Assembly: GCA_030431825.1 (NCBI GenBank)
Contig: JAUIIJ010000009.1
Span: 1 to 64,000, forward strand
DNA length: 64,000 bases
Reading direction: 5' to 3'
DNA from: Alphaproteobacteria bacterium
GTDB taxonomy: Bacteria; Pseudomonadota; Alphaproteobacteria; Rhodobacterales; Rhodobacteraceae
A program made the translations under genes and the position numbers. How positions within the stretch are numbered: position 1 is the stretch's first letter; every line of letters begins with the position of its first letter. Of this stretch, positions 36,277 to 44,283 are shown piece after piece. The notes beneath the pieces are model-generated. The model was not told where the DNA came from, did not search any database, and worked only from the letters and a program-made list of their open reading frames with translations.

Positions 36277-37134
36277 CTACCCCGCTTGCAACGCCTCGAT
36301 CATTTCTGCTTTTGCCAGCAATTCGCGGGCGGTGGCAACGTGAAGATTTTCGACGATCCGGCCATCAACCACGGCGACCCCCTGCCCACTGGCTTCGATT
36401 TCCTCGAAGGCCGAGATCTGCCGGCGCGCCAGATCGAGTTCATCCGGAGACGGAGCGAAGGCGCGATTGGTAACCTCGACCTGTGCCGGGTGAATCAGCG
36501 ACTTGCCATCAAACCCCATGTCACGCCCCTGTTTGCACTCGACCTCGAGCCCGGCATCATCCTTGAACGCGTTGAACACCCCGTCAATCGCAATCACGCC
36601 CTCGGCCTTGGCGGCAAGCAGGCACAGGCCAAGCCCGGTCATCAAGGGTTCACGATCCGGGCGGAAACGGGTGTTGAGATCCTTGGCCAGATCGTTGGTT
36701 CCCAGCACGAACCCGCCGATCAGCGGATGCGCCGCGATCGCGTGGGCGTTCAGCATCCCCCTGGGCGTTTCCATCATCGCCCAGACAGGAATGTCACCGG
36801 TGATCTCGGCGAGCGCGTCCACGTCCTCGGGACTGCCGACCTTGGGCAGCAGGATCGCGTCACACTCCATGTCACGGGCGGCAATCGCGTCATCGCGCCC
36901 CCACTCGGTATCCAGACCGTTGATCCTGACAAGCCGCACGCGGTTGCCAAATCCGCCAGCGGCGAGCGCCTCTGTCAAAAGAGCGCGGGCGTTCGCCTTT
37001 TCCGCCGGTGTCACCGCGTCTTCGAGATCGAAAATGATCGCGTCCACCGGAAGCGACTTGGCCTTTTCCAACGCCCGCGCCTTGGATGCGGGAATGTACA
37101 AGACCGATCGGTAAGGGCGGGCGCTGGATGGCAT
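36277..37134 (-). CDS. mcl2: (3S)-malyl-CoA thioesterase, CitE/malyl-CoA lyase family
   Basis: In the EMC pathway this enzyme hydrolyses (3S)-malyl-CoA to malate and CoA. The 285-residue TIM-barrel protein has YRSVLYIPASKARALEKAKSLP, the acidic metal-site motif IIFDLEDAV, and GFDGKSLIHPAQVEVTN. The start at 37134 has GGAGA upstream. A length of 285, the LYIPASK start and co-transcription with mch point to Mcl2 rather than the longer malyl-CoA lyase Mcl1, although lyase activity cannot be excluded. Confidence 0.87.
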   Translation of the reverse strand: MPSSARPYRSVLYIPASKARALEKAKSLPVDAIIFDLEDAVTPAEKANARALLTEALAAGGFGNRVRLVRINGLDTEWGRDDAIAARDMECDAILLPKVGSPEDVDALAEITGDIPVWAMMETPRGMLNAHAIAAHPLIGGFVLGTNDLAKDLNTRFRPDREPLMTGLGLCLLAAKAEGVIAIDGVFNAFKDDAGLEVECKQGRDMGFDGKSLIHPAQVEVTNRAFAPSPDELDLARRQISAFEEIEASGQGVAVVDGRIVENLHVATARELLAKAEMIEALQAG

Positions 37135-37203
37135 GAGTCTCTCCACAAGTCATAATATTGCGCAGAAAGGGGCATTTTTGGTCGGAAAATTCAAGCCAAA
37201 AGC

Positions 37204-37217
37204 GCCGCAATGCAGCA
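37204..37217. promoter_or_regulatory. PhaR-like site upstream of mcl2
   Basis: GCCGCAATGCAGCA, 70 nt before mcl2, contains the exact 12-mer also present upstream of ccr. It is one base from CTGC-N3-GCAG. Binding is inferred from recurrence. Confidence 0.5.
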
Positions 37218-37369
37218 TTTTCTGACGTCATGTAAGGTCCGCACAGCCGTCAGAACGGCGAATTAACCACTTTTCAGCAACTCCGAGGGCAGGATCGTCG
37301 ATGACAGCAAGCCGCTGTTTGCAAGCGCCCCCGGATGTTTCCGGCGCATTGTTTCAGAAAGGTGGACCC

Positions 37370-37687
37370 ATGATGAAGACAGCATTGAACATGACCGTCG
37401 GGTTGGGCCTGATGGTTTTGGCGGCACAACAGGTTTCGGCGCAACAATCCCGCAACTGTGCACCACGCGATACCGTGATCGAGCGCCTCGCCAGCCGATT
37501 TGGCGAGACGCGCCAGAGCATCGGGCTGGGCTCCCAAGGCGCAGTGGTGGAAACCTTCGCCTCGCACGACACCGGCAGTTGGACCATCACCGTGACGATG
37601 CCCAACGGTATCACCTGTCTCGTGGCATCCGGCCAGTCGTTCGAGGAACTCGCCGAGGCGCTGCCGTCAGACGGCAGCGACGCCTGA
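37370..37687 (+). CDS. Small secreted protein of unknown function
   Basis: A 105-residue protein with a clear signal peptide (TALNMTVGLGLMVLAAQQVSAQQ). The mature part has two cysteines (in RNCAPRD and GITCLVASGQ) that could form a disulfide, and a pattern ERLASRFGETRQSIGL then WTITVTMPNG. I recall similar periplasmic proteins in Roseobacters without function. The ATG at 37370 is preceded by AAAGGTGG; the next codon is also ATG. It is divergent from mcl2. Confidence 0.75.
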   Translation: MMKTALNMTVGLGLMVLAAQQVSAQQSRNCAPRDTVIERLASRFGETRQSIGLGSQGAVVETFASHDTGSWTITVTMPNGITCLVASGQSFEELAEALPSDGSDA

Positions 37688-38012
37688 CCCGATCAGGTAC
37701 GCGTGCCGGGCAGCCGTTCGAGTTTCCCGTCGTCGATTTCCAATCGTCCCCCGGCCCGGTCAGATGGAACAGCGTCAACAGCGTGTTGACATGAAGCGAC
37801 CGCGCGTGCGGATCAGCACAAGAATCGACAAGACGCCGGATACCGCCTTTGCAGCGGCGCCCGCGTTCGAAACACCGGCAGGCGGGTCCGCGCGCGCCGC
37901 CGGTCCAAAAAATCCGATGCTCGACGCGGGCACCGTCCTGCCTCGTAACCCTTTCCGATAATTGGCCTTTACCATCTCGGGCGTTTCGTGGGCGACCGCA
38001 TCGCCTGACCAT
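37688..38012. other. Intergenic region before mdh without supported gene
   Basis: No ORF here has both a good start signal and a recognisable product. The minus-strand 94-residue ORF would cross the putative mdh operator and has no ribosome-binding site. I see no obvious terminator for the preceding gene. Confidence 0.4.
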
Positions 38013-38013
38013 G

Positions 38014-38024
38014 CCGCGTTGCAG
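38014..38024. promoter_or_regulatory. PhaR-like site upstream of mdh
   Basis: CCGCGTTGCAG, within TGCCGCGTTGCAGAA, lies 67 nt before mdh. It matches the ccr site at 13 of 15 positions and fits CYGC-N3-GCAG. Weaker than the EMC sites. Confidence 0.35.
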
Positions 38025-38055
38025 AACACTTGCACGAAACCGCATGACGCACTAG

Positions 38056-39054
<999 letters not shown>

Positions 39055-39080
39055 TCGCATCATCAGCTCACACAATTGAC

Positions 39081-39114
39081 GCCGGACAGCAACAGATGCT
39101 GCCCGGCATTTTTT
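39081..39114 (+). terminator. Rho-independent terminator of mdh
   Basis: GCCGG-A-CAGCA, loop ACAGA, TGCTG-C-CCGGC, then ATTTTTTG. The stem is two 5-bp blocks around one mismatch and the T run is six long. It lies 27 nt after the mdh stop, so the suc genes are transcribed separately. Confidence 0.85.
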
Positions 39115-39446
39115 GTTGTCGCACGCCAGGGACGCGAATTTTGAGCCGATTTATCGATGTAGCTTCAGGTTCAGGGCCTGTTGATTTCGGTAAGGGTGTC
39201 GTTCAGATCCCGGTGCGGGCCACCCTGTCGCTTCCGGCCGATGACGTTGGCCTGATGGGCTGGATTGCACGTCGCCGCAGATCGTGAGGCCGCGGCGCGG
39301 CATTCAGCCGTCGACGATTTACGCGCCACGCTCGAACTGCCGGGGATGGACTCCCGAGCCCGTCCTTGCCGATCGCGCTCTCATTTTGCCAAAACGAATC
39401 GCACGATCCCCCCAAATCCAGCGCCACGAAACCTCGCCGCGACGGT
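39115..39446. other. Intergenic region before sucC without supported gene
   Basis: Roughly 330 bp of ordinary composition. The track ORFs of 63, 102, 81 and 110 residues overlap in different frames with poor starts, and none looks like a known protein. The functional elements are at the edges: the mdh terminator and the paired sucC operator. Confidence 0.45.
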
Positions 39447-39478
39447 TTGTGATCACGCATTTCAGACGTGTGATCACA
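39447..39478. promoter_or_regulatory. Paired GTGATCAC operator upstream of sucC
   Basis: TTGTGATCACG and TGTGATCACA have palindrome centres 21 bp apart, the same geometry and end bases as upstream of sdhC. The pair ends 110 nt before the sucC ATG and about 46 nt upstream of the candidate -35. Upstream placement suits activation. Confidence 0.65.
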
Positions 39479-39524
39479 AATGTCGCTTTTTTCGCGAAAA
39501 CTCAAGCCCTGCGGCAAAAAAGCG

Positions 39525-39554
39525 TTTAACTGCATTGGAACGGGATCGTTATAC
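39525..39554 (+). promoter_or_regulatory. Candidate sucC promoter
   Basis: TTTAAC and TTATAC are separated by 18 bp, ending 34 nt before the sucC start. The weak -35 agrees with dependence on an activator bound at the paired operator. Confidence 0.4.
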
Positions 39555-39588
39555 CCGACGTAAACGCAGCTAGACGGGACAGTTTTCG

Positions 39589-40782
39589 ATGAACATTCAC
39601 GAATATCAGGCCAAGGCTTTGCTCCGCAGCTATGGCGCGCCGGTTTCTGACGGTCGGGTCGTTCTGCGCGCGGAAGAGGCCAAGACCGCTGCGGGCGAGC
39701 TTGACGGACCGATGTGGGTGGTCAAGGCGCAAATACATGCGGGGGGGCGCGGCAAGGGCAGTTTCAAGGAGACCGACGCCGGTGAAAAAGGCGGTGTCCG
39801 CCTGACGAAATCAGTTGAGGAAGCCGCCGCGGAAGCCAAGCGGATGCTGGGACGCACGCTTGTCACGCACCAGACGGGACCCGTGGGCAAACAGGTAAAC
39901 CGCATCTATATCGAAGACGGAAGCGGCATCGAAACCGAACTCTATCTTGCGCTGCTGGTCGATCGCCAGACCAGCCGCATCAGTTTTGTCTGCTCGACCG
40001 AAGGTGGCATGGACATCGAAGAGGTCGCCGCCAGCACCCCCGAAAAAATCCTGTCCTTCCCGGTTGATCCCGCAACCGGGTACCAGGCCTTTCACGGACG
40101 CCGCATCGCCTTCATGCTCGGGCTGACCGGGAAACAGGTCAAGCAATGCGTCCGCCTGATGGAAACGCTGTATCGCATGTTCATCGAAAAAGACATGGAG
40201 ATGCTCGAGATCAACCCGCTGATCGTGACCGATGGTGGCGACCTGAAATGCCTTGACGCCAAGATGGGGTTCGATGGCAACGCAGTGTACCGCCACGCCG
40301 ACATCGCCGAATTGCGAGACACGTCCGAGGAGGACCCGAAGGAACTTGAAGCGTCCAAGTTCGACCTGAATTACATTGCGCTGGACGGGGAAATCGGCTG
40401 CATGGTCAACGGTGCCGGTCTCGCGATGGCGACGATGGACATCATCAAGCTCTACGGTGCGGAACCGGCAAACTTTCTTGACGTCGGCGGCGGCGCGACC
40501 AAGGAAAAGGTCACCGAGGCTTTCAAGATCATTACCTCCGATCCGCAGGTCAAAGGCATCCTTGTCAACATCTTCGGCGGCATCATGCGCTGCGACGTGA
40601 TCGCCGAGGGCGTTGTCGCGGCGGTGAAAGAGGTCGGCCTGAGCGTGCCGCTGGTGGTGCGGCTCGAAGGGACCAATGTCGAGAAGGGCAAGGAGATCAT
40701 CAACACGTCCGGCCTCGACGTGATCGCTGCGGACGACCTCAAGGACGGAGCCCAGAAGATCGTGAAGGCCGTGAAGGGCTAA
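39589..40782 (+). CDS. sucC: Succinyl-CoA synthetase beta subunit (ADP-forming type)
   Basis: SucC provides the ATP-grasp domain and the nucleotide site of succinyl-CoA synthetase. It starts [21 protein letters not shown], has the grasp motif [15 protein letters not shown] and the C-terminal CoA-ligase part with [15 protein letters not shown]. The 397-residue length is normal. Unusually, its partner sucD lies 1.5 kb away behind three extra genes. Confidence 0.98.
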   Translation: MNIHEYQAKALLRSYGAPVSDGRVVLRAEEAKTAAGELDGPMWVVKAQIHAGGRGKGSFKETDAGEKGGVRLTKSVEEAAAEAKRMLGRTLVTHQTGPVGKQVNRIYIEDGSGIETELYLALLVDRQTSRISFVCSTEGGMDIEEVAASTPEKILSFPVDPATGYQAFHGRRIAFMLGLTGKQVKQCVRLMETLYRMFIEKDMEMLEINPLIVTDGGDLKCLDAKMGFDGNAVYRHADIAELRDTSEEDPKELEASKFDLNYIALDGEIGCMVNGAGLAMATMDIIKLYGAEPANFLDVGGGATKEKVTEAFKIITSDPQVKGILVNIFGGIMRCDVIAEGVVAAVKEVGLSVPLVVRLEGTNVEKGKEIINTSGLDVIAADDLKDGAQKIVKAVKG

Positions 40783-40785
40783 GCA

Positions 40786-41106
40786 GTGAAGAAGACTAGG
40801 GAAACCGACCTATCCGCAGGAGCGGTAAGGAACTGCAACATCGACCTGCGTGGCAGCCCATTTTTCCTTGCACTCTTCACTGGCGGTTCGAATGAAAACG
40901 AAGCCCCATCGAAACGCCTGAAGGTCACTTTCAAAAACGGGCCAGAAGCAGAAATGTGGGTATACAGGGACAAGAAAATTCTCACGCCTCGAAAAGGGCC
41001 AGTGTCATTATTCTTCACTGCGAACAATGTCAAAGATGGTCATTCCGTACGCTTGCGGATCACTCAGAAGGCCCTGGGAGAATTGTTTGTAGAGAGGGCT
41101 CTATGA
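40786..41106 (+). CDS. Orphan ORF with atypical composition between sucC and sucD
   Basis: A 106-residue ORF starting with GTG 4 nt after the sucC stop. It is basic, has no signal peptide or membrane helix, and contains KRLKVTFKNGPEAEMWVYRD and HSVRLRITQKALGELF, suggestive of a beta-rich fold. I do not recognise it. Its AT content and codon choice differ visibly from the suc genes, pointing to recent acquisition. About 95 nt of similarly atypical DNA follows. Confidence 0.5.
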   Translation: MKKTRETDLSAGAVRNCNIDLRGSPFFLALFTGGSNENEAPSKRLKVTFKNGPEAEMWVYRDKKILTPRKGPVSLFFTANNVKDGHSVRLRITQKALGELFVERAL

Positions 41107-41201
41107 TGGCTGCTGCGTACAGCCACTTCACGGTATCTTACTGTCAAGGCTCAACTGTTTTGCAGTATGAAATGTGTCGCTCGCCGAGATAGTAAGTTCA
41201 G

Positions 41202-41792
41202 GTGATCCGCCCCCTCCTCATATCCCTCCTGCTGGCCACACCAGCCGCCGCGCAATCCCCGCGCGAGGCGGTGGCGCGGGTGTGGGAAACGTTTCAGACC
41301 GACTGCAAGGCGGCGCTGTTTGGACAGTCGGCCTTTATCGCCGAAACGCCCAATCCCGGCCCCAATGGCATCAGCACCGTGGCCCGGTCGGCGGATGGTC
41401 AGATCGTCGAGGCCCGGCGCTTTGCCGACAATCAGATGGTCACGCTGCGCGTGACCGGCCTGCCGGGGATGCGGATGAACACCTGTTCGGCGCATGACCA
41501 GGGGTTCAATGCGGCCGAGATCAACCTTGCGCTGTCCACCGATCCCGGCCCCTGGGTTGCGGCCTTTGAAGAGATCGTGCGCCCCGCCTCGCCGGCACAG
41601 ATCGTCGGTGGCAATCTGCCCATCGGCTTTGTCGCGCGGGGCATGGCAGGTGAATTCATCGGCCAGAATGACGCGCTGTCCCACCATTATGCGGCGCTGT
41701 TTGACTGGAACGGCGAACAGGTGCCGGTCTCGATCATCATTGCGCCCTATTCGCTGGTCTTCACCGCTATCCGATTGGAGGTTCCGGAATGA
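41202..41792 (+). CDS. Putative periplasmic protein in the suc operon (1)
   Basis: A 196-residue protein with a short signal peptide (IRPLLISLLLATPAAAQS) and a GTG start. The mature part has two cysteines (FQTDCKAAL and MNTCSAHDQG) and no recognisable domain. It overlaps the next ORF by 4 nt (ATGA), so the pair is coupled. Composition matches the host. Similar leaders and lengths suggest the two proteins may work together. Confidence 0.7.
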   Translation: MIRPLLISLLLATPAAAQSPREAVARVWETFQTDCKAALFGQSAFIAETPNPGPNGISTVARSADGQIVEARRFADNQMVTLRVTGLPGMRMNTCSAHDQGFNAAEINLALSTDPGPWVAAFEEIVRPASPAQIVGGNLPIGFVARGMAGEFIGQNDALSHHYAALFDWNGEQVPVSIIIAPYSLVFTAIRLEVPE

Positions 41793-42319
41793 TCCGCCTG
41801 ATCGCCGTGCTGCTGTGCCTTGGCACCGCCGCTTCTGCGCAAACCGTCGAGGAAGCGGCGCGTATCAACGCCGAGATTGCCCTGCAATTCTGCATCCAGC
41901 CGCATGTGCAACCCGAGATGCGCGCGCAGATGTTTCGCAATTCGGGCTTTGCCGAACGGGTGGAGCGCAGCCAGGGAAACAGTGACACCACCCATTATTT
42001 CACCGCGCCTGCCGACACCGTGCATATCGAACTCTATTACGGCGAGATGCCCGAACATTGTCGCGTGACGAGCAACCATCTCGACGTCAGCGCGGCGGCG
42101 CCGGTGCTCGATGCGGTGGTGCCGCGCTTCTATCCCGGCTTCGTGCGGCGCGTGACCTATGGCCCCGTGAACCCGGCGACCGGGCAACCGGTGCAATGTG
42201 TCGCCTATCAGGACCCGAGCAATCCGATCGGGCTTGAAATCGGGGTTGGCGCATGGGGCGGTGCCCAGGGCTGTGTCGCGAACGGCACCAGCGTCTTTTA
42301 TCTCACCTATCGCGTATAA
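41789..42319 (+). CDS. Putative periplasmic protein in the suc operon (2)
   Basis: A 176-residue protein with signal peptide [18 protein letters not shown]. Cysteines occur in [26 protein letters not shown] and QGCVANGT, enough for two disulfides. No known domain is recognised. It ends 20 nt before sucD, so it should be part of the suc transcript. Confidence 0.7.
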   Translation: MIRLIAVLLCLGTAASAQTVEEAARINAEIALQFCIQPHVQPEMRAQMFRNSGFAERVERSQGNSDTTHYFTAPADTVHIELYYGEMPEHCRVTSNHLDVSAAAPVLDAVVPRFYPGFVRRVTYGPVNPATGQPVQCVAYQDPSNPIGLEIGVGAWGGAQGCVANGTSVFYLTYRV

Positions 42320-42338
42320 TCATGAAAAGGGACCAGAT

Positions 42339-43220
42339 ATGGCTGTCCTCATCGACGAAAACACCAAGGTCATCTGCCAGGGTCTGACCGGGTCGCAAGG
42401 CACGTTTCACAGTGAACAGGCGATCGCCTATGGCACGAAAATGGTGGGCGGCGTGACGCCGGGCAAGGGCGGAATGGAGCATATCGGTCTGCCGGTCTTC
42501 AACTCGGTCCACGAGGCCAGGGCCGCGACCGGGGCCGATGCGACGGTGATCTACGTGCCGCCGCCCTTTGCGGCGGATTCGATCCTCGAAGCCATCGACG
42601 CCGGGATGGATGTGATCGTTGCGATCACCGAAGGTATTCCGGTGCTTGACATGATGCGCGTGAAACGCGCTCTGGAAGGTTCGAAAAGCCGGCTGATCGG
42701 ACCGAACTGCCCCGGTGTCATCACGCCAGATGCCTGCAAGATCGGCATCATGCCTGGCCATATTCACAAGCGCGGAACCGTCGGGGTCGTGTCGCGTTCG
42801 GGCACGCTGACCTACGAGGCGGTGAAGCAGACCACCGATGTGGGGCTGGGCCAGTCGACCTGCGTCGGTATCGGCGGCGACCCGATAAAGGGCACCGAAC
42901 ATATCGACGTGCTCGAATGGTTCCTTGCCGACGATGAAACCGAAAGCATCATCATGATCGGCGAAATCGGCGGCAGCGCCGAGGAAGAGGCCGCGCAATT
43001 CCTTGCCGACGAAAAGAAGAAGGGCCGCTGGAAACCCACCGCCGGGTTCATCGCCGGACGCACCGCCCCTCCGGGCCGCCGCATGGGTCACGCCGGCGCC
43101 ATCGTTGCCGGGGGCAAGGGCGGAGCCGAAGACAAGATCGAAGCCATGAAATCCGCCGGCATCGTGGTCGCCGAAAGTCCTGCGTCGCTGGGGGAAGCGG
43201 TTTTGGAAGCGATCGGATAG
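42339..43220 (+). CDS. sucD: Succinyl-CoA synthetase alpha subunit
   Basis: SucD binds CoA and carries the phosphohistidine. It starts [20 protein letters not shown]; the CoA-binding fold, [10 protein letters not shown] and the active-site histidine in [14 protein letters not shown] are present. Length is 293 residues. The start at 42339 is used; the upstream part of the track ORF overlaps the preceding gene in another frame. Confidence 0.98.
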   Translation: MAVLIDENTKVICQGLTGSQGTFHSEQAIAYGTKMVGGVTPGKGGMEHIGLPVFNSVHEARAATGADATVIYVPPPFAADSILEAIDAGMDVIVAITEGIPVLDMMRVKRALEGSKSRLIGPNCPGVITPDACKIGIMPGHIHKRGTVGVVSRSGTLTYEAVKQTTDVGLGQSTCVGIGGDPIKGTEHIDVLEWFLADDETESIIMIGEIGGSAEEEAAQFLADEKKKGRWKPTAGFIAGRTAPPGRRMGHAGAIVAGGKGGAEDKIEAMKSAGIVVAESPASLGEAVLEAIG

Positions 43221-43222
43221 CA

Positions 43223-43747
43223 ATGCCCGTCCTGTGTGCATTCTGGCTGGAACTGCGCCGGTCCCTTGATTTCAGGGGCCGGACGGCGCGTGCGCGCTAT
43301 TTCGGGTTCATGAGTGTCGCCATATCGGTATTTGCCTCGGCAAGCTGGATTGCGGTTGCCACCCTTCCCGATGGACAGGGGTGGGTCGGAATCCTTGTCC
43401 TCATCGCCCTGTTTTATGTGCCGGTCACATCCGCTGGCGTTCGCAGACTGCATGACACGGGCAACCCCGTTACGCTCATGCTCGACCCGCTCAAGCCGCT
43501 GGCGGCTTTTGGCGTGATCGCCTTTTTGATCGGAGTGGCGTTTCTCTCCAGCGATGTGGGAATCCTCGCGCTGTTTGCGTCGCTGTTTCTGGCCGGTAAG
43601 ATCATGGCAGCGCTGGTCGTTATCGCCGCCCTCTTGATGCTTGGCCTCACAATGATTTTCTTTTCGCACACGATGGGGCAATTGATGTTGCCTTCTCAGC
43701 CCGGGACCAACACATATGGCCCTGACCCACACCAGGTGCCTGCATGA
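43223..43747 (+). CDS. DUF805 membrane protein (1) in the suc operon
   Basis: A 174-residue membrane protein of the DUF805 family. RSLDFRGRTARARYFGFM near the N-terminus and GVRRLHDTGNP are the family signatures, with about four hydrophobic helices and a C-terminal PGTNTYGPDPH motif. It starts 2 nt after sucD and overlaps the second DUF805 gene by 4 nt. Function unknown. Confidence 0.85.
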   Translation: MPVLCAFWLELRRSLDFRGRTARARYFGFMSVAISVFASASWIAVATLPDGQGWVGILVLIALFYVPVTSAGVRRLHDTGNPVTLMLDPLKPLAAFGVIAFLIGVAFLSSDVGILALFASLFLAGKIMAALVVIAALLMLGLTMIFFSHTMGQLMLPSQPGTNTYGPDPHQVPA

Positions 43748-44283
43748 CGTTCACACAAGCGATCAAAACCTGCCTCGGCAAATATGTGACCTTCTCGGGC
43801 CGGGCGTCTCGCCCGGAATACTGGTTTTTCTTCCTGTTCGTGATCTTGCTCGGCCTTGCCGCCGCGGCGATCGACTGGATGTTCTTCACCTCTGTCACCA
43901 GCATCAGCAGCGAAGCGGCAAATGCCACCGTGATACAGTCGTCTCAGCCGGTGCAATCCGTGGTGGCGCTCGTGGTTTTCCTGCCGCACCTGGCGGTGGC
44001 GTGGCGACGGATGCACGATACCGGACGCAGCGGATGGCATGTGCTGTTGCCGACATTGCTGGCGATGGTCGCCTTCGCGGTGCTGGTCTTTGGCATTGGC
44101 GCGGCCAGCCATTTCCATGGCGGCACCATGGATCGCCTGCTGACGGGTGCCACCCTGCTGATCCTGCTGCCGACGCTGATCGTGCTCTTGATCTCGCCCC
44201 TTCTCGTTCTGTTCTGGCTCAGTCGGCCCAGCCAGCCTGAAACCAACAAATACGGTCCCAACCCACATGAGGTACAACCATGA
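43744..44283 (+). CDS. DUF805 membrane protein (2) in the suc operon
   Basis: A 179-residue DUF805 paralogue. It has YVTFSGRASRPEYWFFFLFV, AWRRMHDTGRSGW and the same C-terminal pattern ETNKYGPNPHEV. It overlaps both the first DUF805 gene and sucA by 4 nt (ATGA), so sucA translation may depend on it. The two copies differ enough to be an old duplication. Confidence 0.87.
   Translation: MTFTQAIKTCLGKYVTFSGRASRPEYWFFFLFVILLGLAAAAIDWMFFTSVTSISSEAANATVIQSSQPVQSVVALVVFLPHLAVAWRRMHDTGRSGWHVLLPTLLAMVAFAVLVFGIGAASHFHGGTMDRLLTGATLLILLPTLIVLLISPLLVLFWLSRPSQPETNKYGPNPHEVQP

Noticed and set aside
39096-39573. Short ORFs in the mdh-sucC gap
   Set aside because: Four overlapping frames of 63-110 residues, poor starts, and they cross the mdh terminator or the paired operator.
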